64,000 bases of DNA from contig NC_064543.1 in NCBI RefSeq assembly GCF_023856365.1, positions 3,431,952-3,495,951 on the forward strand, written 5' to 3'. Each line of letters starts with the position of its first letter. Position 1 is the first letter of the stretch. Positions 10,850 through 60,439 of this stretch are shown in pieces. Made by a program: the position numbers and the translations under genes. The notes under the pieces were generated by a model. That model worked only from the letters and a program-made list of their open reading frames with translations. It ran no database searches and was not told the origin of the DNA. The DNA is from Brienomyrus brachyistius (lineage: Eukaryota > Chordata > Actinopteri > Osteoglossiformes > Mormyridae).

Positions 10850-11206
10850 GGGGTGGTATGGTGGTGCAGTGGTTAGCACTGTTGCCTCACACCTCTGGGA
10901 CCCGGGTTCGAGTCTCCGCCTGGGTCACATGTGTGTGGAGTTTGCATGTCCTCCCTATGTCGTCATGGGGTTTCCTCAGGGTACTCCGGTTTCCACCCAC
11001 AGTCCAAAAACAGGCTGAGTGAAGTTGCTAAATTGCCCGTAGGTGTGCATGAATGGTGTGTGAGTGTGCCCTGCGATGGGCTGGCCCCCCATCCTGGGTT
11101 GTTCCCTGCCTCGTGCCCATTGATTCCGGGATAGGCTCCGGACCCCCTGCGACCCAATAGGATAAGCGGTTTGGAAAATGGATGGATTGGATTTGGATGG
11201 ATGGAT
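10850..11206 (+). mobile_element. Full-length tRNA-derived SINE (fish type)
   Basis: The element begins ggggtggtatggtggtgcag with an A box (gtggtgcagtggttagcac), has a B box ggttcgagtc at 10905-10914, a long body (tgtgtggagtttgcatgtcc; ctccggtttccacccacagt; gccctgcgatgggctggc) and a 3' end ggataagcggtttggaaaat followed by a GGAT-type repeat. This is one of the commonest fish SINE types. The rearranged copy at 4951-5215 belongs to the same family. Confidence 0.85.
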
Positions 11207-12906
11207 TTCTGTGGCAAGAGTACAATGTTTATTTACATATGCATGCAGGGGGCTAATGTCCCTATTTAAAGTGTCGCTGATTCAGGGTCAATGGCAAATT
11301 TCATCGACGATTCAAAAGGCTACGATATTTAACTTCTGGTTGCCCATTCGAGGCGTAGATCCGAGACATTTATTTAACGATTTGTTAACTGCGGTCACAA
11401 GCCTCCTAGAACTGACTGTAGGGATTTTTCATAGATAGACTATTCAGTTCCTGTATATCCAGTTCAGCACATCCACAGATCCAGTTACATAACCCTCGTG
11501 TTAATTGGGCCGCATGTGAATTGTTCAAGTGGTCTAGTGCATACATGGAGATCTGTTTTTCCTTTGCTGAACGTGCTACAGCATAGAAACTACACAGGTC
11601 ACGAAAGCTATAGAGATTCTGACCCTTTACACTGATTTCAAAGAGGTCTTTAGTTAGAAGTGGGTTTCCGTTCTTCCCTCTCACAAACCATTAAACCGTG
11701 CGATAGATCTCTTGCCAGGAGCAGAGTCTCAGTGGTTCAGAGTTTATTCTGGAAATGCGAAGGAGAAGCAGAAACGAAAGAAAGAACTGAAATAGTTATT
11801 ATGTCAATCGAAGATATCCAAATACAACTGGAGAACCACGTGTTAAGGAAAATATTCATAACCAGAACAGAAAAAAACATGAAAGTTTTAATAGAGTAAT
11901 AAATTAATGTGTGTGGGTATGGATGCTGACCATGCCTGCAGCAGGTAGCCTGTGAAATCTGATTGTAGACTTGATCTGGCACATGTATCACATTATCTAT
12001 TCTCGACAGTGTTCCTCTGGACACTTTCCACGGACACAATGTCATTGAGAAGCATGTCCCGTTTTAAGCAAGTTAACAGGTTTTCCAAAAGAAGAAATAT
12101 CCTCTTTATTTTAGCCTCTCTCTTTCATTTCAGCAATGGCGTCCTCCCATCCGCCACACAATGCACCGCCTCGCCCCTTTTCACCCTTCTGCCATTCCTC
12201 CTATCTCTCTGTCCCACTCCCTTTTCCCATTTTCCTCTTCCCCCAAGATTCATGAATATTCAGTGAATGCCATCTGAGCAGGCCTTCAAAAGTCCTTGTT
12301 AACACCAGCTCTAATGACGTCCACCATCAATAGGAAGCCAAAACACCGATAACTGACGGGTGGGTGAAATCCCTCCCCATCACCTCCCTCAAATAACAAG
12401 GCCCTCTTTGATGGGACACTTGAGGAGACAAGTTACTGAGTTCCCGTGGACCCCCTTTTACTGAGCCGTTGCCTTTTACTGGGGTTTAAAACCTGCTTTT
12501 AAACTAATTAGGATAGGAGCTTCTTCTTTCATGCAGTACTGCTTCTAGCAGTTGCAAGATATTTCATAGACCCTCCTTCTCATTTTTTTTTTTTTACGTA
12601 ACTATCGTGCTGCATGTACCACATGACAGCAGGTGTATTTTTTTTATCTTTATGAATGTTTTCTTGATACTGCACGCCACTTGAAAGATTGCAGACTAGC
12701 AATATGAATGTTATTGGAGTTTCATGAATGGTTGTTTTGGGAAAGAGTTACTCCGTTACCTGTTCAATATTCCTGGACAATATACTGTATGGGTTAGAGC
12801 AGCGTTTCTCAAACTATGGGTCACGGACCGGTGCCGGTCCCTGAGAGGATTCCTGCCGGAATCCTAGATAGATAGTATATAATAATAATACTATCTATAG
12901 TAATAA

Positions 12907-12979
<73 letters not shown>

Positions 12980-12988
12980 GTCTATCTG

Positions 12989-13042
<54 letters not shown>

Positions 13043-15192
13043 GATGGGGGGGGGGGGTGGTTAATACAGGACCCTGCAGCCCCAAAGCCTGACATGACTG
13101 GTTCTCAGGACAAATAAGTTGGGCTATAGAGGAGAGCTATGCAAATGGGTCATTGATAAACCATTTCCACAGTGACAGGCTATTTCTACAGCACAGTCCA
13201 CCCTACCGCCCTCTACCTCCGTCATAAACTCAGTGAATCGACAATAGAGAGTCATCAAAACAGGAACAATGTGAACTAATTAACTGCACGTACATGTTTT
13301 GAAGCCTATTTTTGTAATCACTTAGTGAAAAAAACACTAACATATTTTTGATCAGTGAGATGCAGGTATACATGCACACACACATTCCCCAAAGATGCAG
13401 GGTTCCTCATGGGGTTTGGAGCAGCGGTCCCACTCCTGCTGGGTCTAAGCCTCAGTAGCACCTCCCCTGGTGCCTCTCAGGCGCATGGCAGGGCCGGGAC
13501 CAGGGCCAGCTCCTGGGCAATGCATCGTCTTTGCCAGATCCTTGCCCATCTGCCCATGTGTCACCCCTAAGTTTTGGTTTCCATAGAGACCATGTCCCTT
13601 GCACCAAGCGTCTCACTGGCCATCTTCCAACAGAGTGGTCTGAGGAAGGGAATAGATAGAGTAGACAAACACTCCCTTCATGAATGCTGACAAATATGGA
13701 GGCGCAAACTGTACTGTAATTGAAGGATTAACACATTGTGTTTGTTATGAAGGGGTTGGAGGACATTGGAAAGAACCTGCAAAAAAAATACAGAAAACTT
13801 CTGTTGAAATAGCTGTTCCAGAGCCCTTTCCCATAAATTTGCTGCCACGAGACCTGAGGAACCTAACCCTGCTTATCACTCTCCAGATCACTTTCTTTGC
13901 TACGTGAAAGATCTGCAACCCCCCCCCCCAAATAAGCACTAGGCAATTACCAGTGCAAACCTTCAGTAATATTTGCAAGTGATGTGCATGTCTGCTTTAC
14001 ATGATAAATGGCATAGATGCCAACCAATAAACTGTTTGAGGTGAGCCACATCACTTTCACTGCAAAAATCTGGTGTCTTCCATAAAAGTACAATCCATCT
14101 GTCAAAGAATATGGAATTGGGTTCAGAATACTAGTTTTGAATTTGTTTTATTTAAATCATAAATAAGGGTGTATTAATGCGATACTGGGGCCACAAGGGG
14201 CGCTACAGTAAGATGTCAGTGAAATATGGCTACAACCATCAAGCCAATAATGTAAAAGGGGTAAAATAAACCACAACTGCGGCGGAAATCCCAGACCACC
14301 ACAACATCTCATCATGTTCATCTCAATAAATGCTTGAAATTAGGTACTGGCAGGTAAGTGCATTGACAGGAGGAAAATACAGAGACTTGCTCCAGTGCTT
14401 CAGATTCATTATGGATATCATTTCTCTGCCCAGAAATCCACCCATCCATTCATTTTGTATACCGGTTTGTCCAATTTAGGGTCGGGAGGTCTGGAGTCTA
14501 TCCTGTAAGCTATGAGCACAACTGTTCATAAATATCAAATCTGAATAATTTTACATGAAAATAAAGAATACTTCTTACTCTTTTTACTGATCCATGCCTT
14601 TTTTTTTTTCAAAAATCCACTTTGAAATTATCCATTGAAATGCAACAATTTCCCCAACATCCTTCAGCTGAAATACTATTCAGTTTCACCTTCAGTTTTC
14701 TTATATAAGCCGCCACTAAACTAAGTACTTATGGAAAGCTTGACAAACAAAGAAATAACAAAAGGAAACTTTTCAGGAGATTCAGGAGAGTTTCCATAAC
14801 CAACAGTGGAAACTCGGGTCAGGTCAGTGGTAGCTGCATCTCAAAAACCATTAAAGATAATGACTTGACTTTTATGTCTTCATTTGGTATCAAAATAAAA
14901 CATTCTAAGTTATTAAATGCAATCTGGGCCAATTTTCAATTTCTATAAGCCGGTACCAACTGAAATACTGAAATCCAAAAGAAAACTCATAACATGGTCC
15001 CTCCAGAGAACATTTGTGTGCTGATGGATCGAGTGAAACACACTGCAGACTGTTGATTCAGGAGCTACGTCTCCCCCTTGCATGCCGACCTTGCATTCGG
15101 GCCTTACAGATGAGCACCTCGGTGGAGACTGAGAATGAACCGTGAAAACACTCGGCACACCCACTCAATGGAAGTCCAGGCTGGACTTAAAG
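11207..15192. other. Spacer with microsatellite, no gene recognised
   Basis: No coding exon is supported. A decayed hAT-like end (cgtttctcaaactatgggtc) lies near 12804. A stretch at about 12240-12420 looks unique and non-repetitive (gattcatgaatattcagtga and onward) and could be a conserved non-coding element; this is a guess without an alignment. Confidence 0.5.
12907..13043. repeat. (TATC)n microsatellite
   Basis: About 34 tetranucleotide units with two TGTC interruptions, followed by an 11-base G run. Confidence 0.95.
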
Positions 15193-15200
15193 GGGTAGGG

Positions 15201-15541
15201 CAGTGTTTCCCAACCTTTTTTGAATTGTGTACCCCCTGAGAGATTTTCTCATACCACAAGTACCCCCTTTGTCAAATGTGTTGATGATTCAATAAAAGTA
15301 GAACGTACAACTGATTATCAAATTTAAAACATTTTATTAAATCTCCATAACTTGAACATTTAATTCATTAAGCAACACATCCCAGATAGATTTTCTTTCT
15401 ATACCAGGGCACAGCTAATGGAATGGCTGATAATATTTACCCATCATCAGGGAAATTAAATATAAATTTTTTTTCCACGTACCCCCTGTAATGTGCTCGC
15501 GTACCACTAGGGGTACGCGTACCCCCGGTTGGGAATCACTG
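15201..15541. mobile_element. hAT-type MITE with 8-bp target duplication
   Basis: The ends are cagtgtttcccaacc at 15201-15215 and ggttgggaatcactg at 15527-15541, inverted repeats with one mismatch. The flanks are exact 8-bp repeats gggtaggg at 15193-15200 and 15542-15549. An 8-bp duplication and CAGTG/CACTG ends are the hAT signature. The 341-bp interior has no transposase, so it is non-autonomous. The intact duplication suggests a fairly young insertion. Confidence 0.92.
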
Positions 15542-15774
15542 GGGTAGGGCACAGATTTGGGGACGGCGGAGGATGAAGTCAGGGCCATGCGCTGAGAATG
15601 GGAGAGGGACAATGACAAGGTGGAAAAGCAGCAGCAAAATCTTTGGCAACGCCGTTTGCTCCAGCAGACGAGAATTTTCAAGAATCGGTCAGGTAATTCA
15701 TGTGAAGCCAAGCAGATTTGAAGGGCCAGTACTTAGATGAAGGATCGACTAGGAAAGCTTTGCTGCTGCTGGAG

Positions 15775-16180
15775 GTGTTGGCCTGGCCAACAGGTTAGCC
15801 CATCCTGTAGTCCACATGGATCCCGATGCCCCAGGGAAGTGCTATAAAAATGGATCAGTTCTTCGGATGAGATGCAAAATTGAGGTCCTGACTCTCTGAG
15901 GCTATGATTGATCCTTCAAAAGAGAGAGAGGTGCTACCCTGATGTTCTGGTTAAAATTGTCCATTGTGGCCCTATCAGGTCTGGTCTCCTAATCATCCCC
16001 TGCATCTAACTGGTGAGTTCCCTGCCCCTTCACCACCTTAGCTACAGGGCGGTGAGCGCACTGGCGCTGAATGGCTGCCGTCACACCATCCAGGTGGGGG
16101 GTACACAGTGCTGGTGGTTGAAGTGGCTCCCCATTGGTTCTGTAAAGTGCACTGGGTGTCTTGAAAAGCAACATTCATAC
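15775..16180 (+). repeat. Common fish interspersed repeat (non-coding)
   Basis: The block contains wording seen in very many fish loci: ggtcctgactctctgaggc, gtgctaccctgatgttctgg, ggtgagcgcactggcgctga, atggctgccgtcacaccatc, and a tail tctgtaaagtgcactgggtg. It looks like the 3' part of an old retroposon. I cannot name the family with certainty. Confidence 0.6.
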
Positions 16181-17959
16181 ATTCATTGTAAAATGAAGTC
16201 TTGGCTGAAGTAGGTGACACTTTTTTCTGAACTCAACTATTTAGATATGAAAAGCAAGTCACCAAATGTTATGGATTCAACGATATTTTCTAAAAAGAAA
16301 ATTACATCATAATACTAGAGTGGGGGGTATTTTAATTTTTATTTACCATAAAACCAGGCTATACCCCTCCACATTCAGCCTTATTCTACCTGAGATAGAC
16401 TCCAGTCCCCCTCCCTCAATCGCCCAGGTCCAACTCAGGTTAAGTGTTTAAAAGATGCGGGGTTTCTTAATACAGTATATGCAGTCTTCAGATTACAAAC
16501 CAAATCCTTGCTTTAAGTCTGTCATTAAGTGGAAATTATGGGTATGTTGGAAAAATAATAATACAGGACACAGTAATAATAATAATTACAAAGTATTACT
16601 AAAAGGGACTACATACGGTACAGTACTGTACCTCCAGCCGACGAACCGCGTGACAAAGTTCTGTGTGCATTCATTACTATGAACTACTCTATTTAACCAG
16701 AATATTTTCATGTTTTTTTTTATAGTTGCCCATTCTTAAGCACTAGTTGTCTGTAAGTCGGACGTTCTTAACCAGGCTGTCTGTATATCACTCACAAATG
16801 ATGTGTCACCAGTTTGTTCCTCCACCAGAAATTTTGGGTTGTATTTCTCAAGCCGAGTGTGCAGGCAGAGTGAGCAAGGAATGGTGGAGAAAACTGTTAT
16901 ATTGGAAACCGAATTTGATTAGTACGTGCCATTTATAAACAGTTGAGTGCTGTGTAGGTATTAGTTAGAGGTTACTGGGAACTGTGTCGTCTTCATAAGC
17001 ATGGCTCATGGGAACAGATGTCTTCCTCTTTGGAGCTACTGCAAGTGCGTGAGGCTTTATAATATATAAATATAAAATTTGAATAGGGCCGTGGGTGGGG
17101 CGAGTGAGTGTATGTAGCACGTTAAGCAAACCTGGGGAAAGACCTTTAATTCTTTGTTAACTTTTGGAAGCTCAAACTAGTGTAACTATCAGGTGGTTCC
17201 TTCACAAACTTATGCTTCTAATGTATTATCTTCCTCCCTTAATATGTCACTTTGTACAAAAGTATCTGCTAAAGAAACAAAAATAAACGTTTTGGGATGT
17301 ACCTGTGTTGGATGAGTGTCACTTGATAATAATAATGATGAACAATTGTATTCCTTCTACAGACCTGTGTGCCTGGTACCCACTAAGATGTCTGGACTTC
17401 TACGATTCCCAGGTCAATCAATTTCCATTAACAGAGGGGAAATACATGATACAGAAGGCATGCATGCCCTGTTTTGCCTCGATTCACAGTAAATGTGTTC
17501 ATGGGGTTACAGGTTTAAGTAGTTCAGCAGATGTCTGAGTGATGTCTTTCTGCAACCTTGTCTCATGTTCAGAGATCTGTCGTTTCATCTCTCAGAAAAA
17601 AAAATGTAATTTTTTGGTAAAACTTGGAAGGATTGTTTAAAAGTGTTTCTGGCATTATAGATAAAAAAAACCTAGATGGGTTGTTCTCTATGATGATCTC
17701 GGCACTCAAGTGTAACTGATGTAGCTCAATGGATGACATGTACACTCACTTATATACGTGATATGTGTGTAAATTAGCAATTTATTCTAGATAAATTTGG
17801 ACTTGTACGATGGAACAATAAAAGTCAGTCTTAAATTTCTTAGACAAACGATTAACTAAAATCTAATGAATGGATGAATAATTTATGACAAGTGAGTGTA
17901 TGTGTGTTTGCTGACAATGTCGGCAGAATATCGCTACCCCTTTAATATTTTGACCCCAA
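16181..17959. other. Spacer upstream of IGDCC4, no gene recognised
   Basis: AT-rich sequence without supported exons; the open frames present are short and lack splice context. Confidence 0.5.
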
Positions 17960-18517
17960 TAGGACGAGCATTCACTCGCTCTCAGACCGCGTAACGGAGG
18001 AGGGCATTGCTGCCGGAGAGCCGGCTGCTGTCGCCGGGGCAGATGTGGTATACAGCGCCAGCCAGAGTCCGGTCCGAGGGTCCTTTTCGCTCACCGTGTG
18101 GCATATTAGTCTGCGGGTTACTGTAAAAGCAGGAACAAAAAGAAAGGGGGAGAGGGGGGTGAGCTGGACCACTGCCATAATTACAGGCGACTCCGGCAGA
18201 CGCCTAAAGCGGGATTTACGTGTGTGAGAGTGAGTGTGTGTGCTGGGGGGGTGTAACATGTAACACACACACTTAACGTTCGCTCACAACATGGCGATGG
18301 AGCTCAGACAGCAGCGACCACCCTCCCCCGACTAAAAATGTTGCTCCGGCGTATTTAGAAGAAAGGACTACATATATAAAGGGATATTAACGAAATAATA
18401 ATCAGCCACAAGCGGAGAAGAGCGCACGGGGGATTCCGACGTATGAATGCAGCTGACGGTACAGCCGAATAAGCCCACACGCTGCTGGCCCCTCTGCTGA
18501 AAAATCAAAGGCTTTAC
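17960..18517 (+). promoter_or_regulatory. IGDCC4 promoter and 5' UTR region (CpG-rich)
   Basis: CG dinucleotides become frequent from about 17,960 (agaccgcgtaacggagg, gccggctgctgtcgccgggg). A TATA-like tatataaa lies at 18373-18380, about 140 bases before the start codon. The exact transcription start cannot be read; the CpG-rich character continues through exon 1 into intron 1 to about 19,640. Confidence 0.55.
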
Positions 18518-54495
<35,978 letters not shown>

Positions 54496-56111
54496 CTGAA
54501 GCGAAAGAAGTAGCACAGGGCAGAGGCACCTTTGTGGGGAGAGCGTGTCTGGTGCTCATCCAGAGCACTTTCAGCAGTATGATATATATACTGCACTGTG
54601 CAAAAGTCTTGGACAGTCAAAGGAAATACTTAAAGCTATTTATCTGGGTAAGTGTGTATGAGCTCAGAACTAGAAACAAAACTTAAAATGAGAACATATG
54701 CAAATTAAGAGTAACAGAATAAAAACTAACAAGAACTTCTTCTGAGGCCGTAATTTTTATTGGAATTGCTAGAAGAGCATCACTTCAGCTCCCAAACCTC
54801 TCCTCAGGGCCGCTCACCTCAGCCATTCCGTTCATTCGCTTCCTCTCCTTTGAGCTCACTTAATGAATTAATTTAGTTAATTAAAAAAGTCAGTGAGGTA
54901 TCAGCCATACGAGAAGGGGTAGCGGTCACGTCGAAAACTACATGTGTGTATTGGATGGTTTCTGCAAACGCTGGGGTGACTTCAGGAGATGTTTTGAAAC
55001 GGCTAAGCCGACACACTTTGACAGGCATAATATAGCTTTGCATCAACATGACGATCATTTAAACCTCATTTCCTTTGACCGTCTAAGACTTATGCATAGT
55101 ACTGTATATATTTCCCTATGCACCTGTCTGTATGAATAGCACCGCATTTTGCGCAGACTAGAATGTGCTTGAACACACTAATGAATCGTCATACAAGGAC
55201 CGGTCCGCAGCGGCCAGCAGAGGGCAGACTCGCTTCTGGACTTGCAGCTTGCTGGGTTGGCAAGTGAAGCGGCCTTGTATTTACACTCTAAGAGTGTTGA
55301 CTGCCTGTCTCTCTCCTCCCTTCTCTTGTCTCAGGGTTCACACATGTTAACGTACATTCATATACACTCACACCATACCTCACACTCGCATGGCAGCACG
55401 ACACATTCCCACATACATACTCCCTGACTGGAGTTTGGGGGCCTCGGGTGCCTAATATTTTAGGTGTGTTTGTGTCCTCTGTACATTTATATAGGCATAC
55501 AAATTCAGTGTGCGTAGATGGACGTTTGAAACAATTAAGATGGTTTGCCGAGGAGGACTTTCCAGACCATTGCATATGTGGCAGGACAACTGAACACCCT
55601 ACAGCAGTTTTCTACTATGGCTTCCAGTTAAGCAGAACTACCTCATTTGTGTACAGAGTCATTTTTCTAATTCCGTTCCCTTTTTTAAAAAAAAAAATGT
55701 GGGTTTAAATTATTTTTTCCCAGTCTTCATGACTAGCAGAAAGTTTTTTTTTTTTTAATTACCCATGAGAATTGTCCCAGGCATCGATGCTCCTCTGTTA
55801 CAGCTTGAGGAATGGAGTAGTACAAGCACTGGTAGAGGCTGGATGGGTCATACTTGGGTACCTTGCAGTCAAGCTGCCCCTGTTACCCGTTTCTGCACAG
55901 GCAGACCTCCATTTGCCCTCTGGATGCTCCTTAGAGCTGCTCTCAGGGGTATTAGAAGCCATCGCCAATGACAAACCCACTTCCGTCCCCAACACATGGG
56001 ACTGTGTTGTGAATGAGAGACGAAGCCTTATGCTGTCTATAACCTTTCATCAGTATGTATGCAGTGGTCGCCACATGGGAACTGCTCTCAAGTATGTTGA
56101 TAATTTACTTC

Positions 56112-56119
56112 TGTAAATA
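56112..56119 (+). promoter_or_regulatory. Pumilio-type element TGTAAATA in 3' UTR
   Basis: Matches the UGUANAUA consensus for PUM-family RNA-binding proteins and lies 66 bases before the polyadenylation signal. A single 8-mer can occur by chance. Confidence 0.35.
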
Positions 56120-56177
56120 TATTCAACTGTTCTTGTTCTGACAACAGGTGTCATTTGTAATTTACAGAAGAGAGCGA

Positions 56178-56183
56178 AATAAA
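56178..56183 (+). promoter_or_regulatory. Polyadenylation signal AATAAA (proximal)
   Basis: Canonical hexamer about 1.7 kb after the IGDCC4 stop in AT-rich 3' UTR-like sequence. Confidence 0.5.
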
Positions 56184-56479
56184 TATATATGACATATATA
56201 ATTTCCTCTTTTTTAATTTTAGCATTTTAAAGACCTTTTTTTTTGCTTTTTCTTTCAAAAAATGAAATGTATTTGTTAATATCTCTGAGAGTGCATGAAA
56301 GCAATGAGGGAATGGGATTGTAAGAGGCAGAGGGCAAGCCTTCATTTTCTGTGTTACCTCAGCATGAATGTCCTGTGAGCCGTGGTGCATGTTGGCCAAA
56401 GCCACCAACCTCTCAGTTAGTCTGGGTCAGAAACTGCAGCTGGACGGTCCAGCTGGAGAACAGAGGGGGGCAGGACTTG

Positions 56480-56637
56480 CAGAGGTGGAAAGTCCAAGTT
56501 CAGAAAGTATAAGTCCAGACCAAAATTTTGTTTCAACCCACCTGTTGAGTCTCTGTGAATGTGACCCTTTATACTCAACTGGTTGGTTGAAACAAAATCT
56601 TGGCCTGGAATTTCTGAACCTGAACTTTGCACCTCTG
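56480..56637. mobile_element. Palindromic hAT-like MITE, copy 3
   Basis: Starts cagaggtggaaagtccaagt and ends cctgaactttgcacctctg. Flanking 8-mers aggacttg (56472-56479) and aggactag (56638-56645) differ at one base. If the distal polyadenylation site is used, this hairpin lies in the IGDCC4 mRNA. Confidence 0.85.
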
Positions 56638-57019
56638 AGGACTAGCTTGTGGGAAGGAGGTGCGTGTTTCTCTCAAAGCTAGGAATGGTCCAGATGTAGG
56701 AGTCAATGTGCCGGGATTTGGCTAGAAACCACTCCAGTTTTATACAGCAGACACTTCAGGGTCAGACATGCTAAATTCTAACATTCGTTAGCTAGAGGAC
56801 ATAATAAGTGTCACTTCTTAATTACCTGTAACCTTTTGGTTGGTGGTCTTTGATGCTTGTGAGTGTTGTGTATAAAACTCATAAGGTGGCCCTGGTTTGA
56901 AATGCAAGTTTCACAGTTCCAAAAAATGCAGTTGATTTCTACTTGGGCAGTGTAAATAAGCTGTAAATTGTACTTTTAAAATTGAACACAGTGTGTATTC
57001 TCATTTGTTAATAAAAGTG

Positions 57020-60000
57020 TTAGGGGTGTAAACAGACTTTGTGCTTGCATATTGGACTTGACACGTAAAGCATTAAGGAACATGCATGCCGTAGCATTGG
57101 ATCCTGGGTAGATTGTATAACTACACCATGAAATTTGCATATTTGTAATTCTGTAGCTGATGGAATGAGAAGCAAGAAAGAATCGGCGTCTCTTTTTTTT
57201 GTGGACTGGGACTCCTGTGGTGTTGACATTGTCGACTTTTGTTCATGTCATGTAAGTGACAATAGGTGCCTCAGCTGATCTTTGTCACTTCACAATGTCA
57301 GTGTGTAAGGTCCACAAATGGCAACCTCATATTATAATTAGTTTGTGATTACTGGTGCTCAAGCGCATAGAAAAATGCCACCAATGCCTGCAAATTGGGT
57401 CATAATCTTTGTCACATGAGTGTATCCTTTGCTTATACTTTTGGGAAATATATGTCCTGAATGAAGCAATGTTTAGCTATTCAGAAGATTCAGCATAAGG
57501 GATGTGTTGCAGTTTTAAACCTTCCCTTCCCATTTCCCCACATTAATCTCTGCCTTCATTGGAAGTGTGGAGAGGAACATAACTCATGTCCAAGCATTAT
57601 CCATATACTTCTCGTCTATAATCTTTATATACGTGACATTTCAATCTGCATTCTAAGTTTTATAAAGATACATTTTCTTTAATTTAATTTACATTTTTCT
57701 ACAGATTATTTTTTCAACTTAGCATTATTGTAATACGGATGGATGGCTGAACTGTAATGTTAAGAATTCCTTCGCTGAAAACCAGTAATAAGTTTCGTTC
57801 TTTTACCTCAGCATTTGCTGGGCATCGTGTAACGACGAATGTGGGAAGTGGTGAAAGGCGTACAGCAATGCGTTTGGGGGTGGGGGACAGGGCCCCCGTA
57901 ATAACGTGTCAAGCAGCTCTGTGAAGTATACTCTCTGCCAGTCTTACCTCAATTCAGATGCCGTTTGCAGGTAAACCTCTGTACTGCTTATATGTTTGAT
58001 ATACTAGGGTTCCCTGTCTTTTCATATTATTATAGAACAAGACAAAGCTCTGCCAGACCAATCAGCATATTGTCTCATTAATTTTGGAGTGCCGTCCTGG
58101 GAAAGTAAAAGCACCAGATCGAAATGTTGCCTGGCCTTGTCGTTTCAGCCGGTGCTCATGCTGGGTTGCTGTGAGGAAGAGCTTCATCCAGTGATGCCTT
58201 GACTCACATTCGTGAGTGTCTGCTGCTCCTATATGAGTTCAACCTTCTCGGCACACAACTTGTCATGGCAGCAACATGTCCACCTCATCACTGTGCCCCT
58301 CGGCACTGATCTCGGGCGCCTAACCCTCTCGGCTCTTTTTTGTCGCTGTTGTATGCCATGTGATCAACATCTTCATGGAATCTCCAGTGTGGTCTTAACC
58401 TGAACGTGTAGAGGAGGTAAGGATGGATCTGCTCTTCTAGCCGAGTTCCCCGAAACAGGTGTTGTTCACACAGTATTTGTCTTCCACATCCATCCACCTG
58501 TTGATGTCCACCCTACTTTGCAGTGTATAATCGTTTTGCACTTCTCCCAGTCTTTGTCCTATTTTTTTTCTTTAAAAAAAATAAAATAATAAAGCAGATG
58601 GACGTAAAGGTGTGGCATATAACTAAGAAGAATTTAAAAAATCACTGTATAAGTAAATTAAATTGCGATATGGCTGGTGTTCACTTTTAAGTTGGTCGTG
58701 TTTCATTCAGCCATCCAACAAAGTAGTTTTCAATGTGACACTTACATAGTATCCTGTGCTTTTCAAAGTAAGGATCTCCACCTCCAACGACGCTGCTAGG
58801 CTGCGTGAAAAGGATGCAGAGCTTGCAGGTGGTGTTAGCAGGTAGACCCTTTTTTGAGATGTTTTCTTCTTGCAGTAGGCAGGTTGTCAGGCTGAGACCA
58901 CCCCCCCCCACACACACACACACACACGCACACACCTACATGCAATCTATACAAACTGCTCTGATGTAAACATCTCAATAAAGAGCCTGAAGGTACCTTT
59001 ACGTAATCTGTCCATAAGTGTTTTGAAATGTTTTTTTGCATCTACTCCCATTTCCTGTCTAGAGGTGCACACACACAAATAATTAGCAGACTAATGCTTT
59101 TCATACACTGAAGCCACCGAAATGGACAGTATATCCTTTGCCATTGACTAGAGATACCTGCACTATATGTTTTGAGGCTGATGGGACTGGCATAGAGTTC
59201 TGGTCTGCAGCAATATCTCTCCGGGGGTCTTGCTTTGTAACATAGTGCAGTTGTCATCTCTCACTATAAATTATTTAAGTATATGCAGTATCAAAGTTCC
59301 CCCTGAAATTTCAGCTGAGGGTATATTCTTTCTGTCTCTGCTGGGGCAATCAGCGCTGGGGAGACGCCTGGATCTCTGAAGGAGAGGCAGTGTGGAGTGT
59401 GCAGTTAAGTGGTCACACCAAGCTGTTTTTCAGCGCTGATGCTTTTATTGATATTGTTTTTATGCAGTATCAGTCTAAATATAAATGAATTAACCAACAG
59501 CTGACAGTGTTATAAGGGTTAGTACAATTTAATGTAAGTTTAATGAGACAATATGGTACGTGTCTTGCATTTTTGGCAAATCGTTCGATTGGGTATTTCA
59601 TTCAATTAGTTGTACTAATCACAGATTCTTTGTAAATGTGCTTAGGAACTGATAGTATTACACAATTTCATCGTTAATATATCTGTCAGGCACGTTATCT
59701 TTTAAAGAAAGTTACCGATATTTATGTGTGAATTTATGTCTAATACGCACATATTCGTCTAGATAATAAATGTTGAATAAATCTGTGATACGGAAAACCA
59801 GCTGGAGCTTTACTGCTGATTGCGTTAGACAGATTTTTTTTTCTTGTTGTTCTTGTGCTTGTATGAGTTGATTGGATCTCAAGTTTCCAGTTTTTTATAA
59901 TTGCGTATGACATATTGTTCAGTACCGGACATTGTCAGTAGAGGTCACTGCTTATTTTCTGCTTTTTTGTTTTCTGATTTTGGGTCTTGCGTATTTCTCC

Positions 60001-60439
60001 TTATTTTCTCATGCAGTATAATAAGACTATATTACCGCGTTTTATGTTTAAACTGAATATAGATGTTTACAACTTGCGAAAATAATAATGAAAGCTACAG
60101 CCCATATATGTTAATATTACTTCAAATGTCATCAAATCAACATACATTTCATTATTTTCTCTCCTCATTGACAATGCAAATAGAAAAGAAACGTCATATA
60201 TTTTACTCCTTTATAAATGTGCTACATTGGAATTAATAAGTCCTTAATAGTAAAGTCGAAGTCATGGGTTACCAGCCAAATTAAATAATACATGACACTT
60301 AAAAACAGTTTGTTCAGTAATTGTAATTAATCTAAATTATAATTGAATTATAGTTTGTGGCACTAGGACCAAAACAATGCAATTGCAATTAAAATGGAAA
60401 CACTGATACTGTAAAACAATTAATATTAAAAATCCCGCC
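57020..60439. other. IGDCC4-IGDCC3 spacer, no gene recognised
   Basis: AT-rich sequence with a short CA run at 58910-58934. I see no exon with fitting splice sites on either strand. Confidence 0.55.

Larger units (their letters stand above)
54496..56200 (+). other. IGDCC4 3' UTR (probable)
   Basis: No further exon is needed after the stop. The stretch includes an unexplained 114-codon open frame at 55772-56116 and ends at a polyadenylation signal. A second, distal signal aataaa at 57010-57015 could extend the UTR to about 57.0 kb. Confidence 0.65.
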
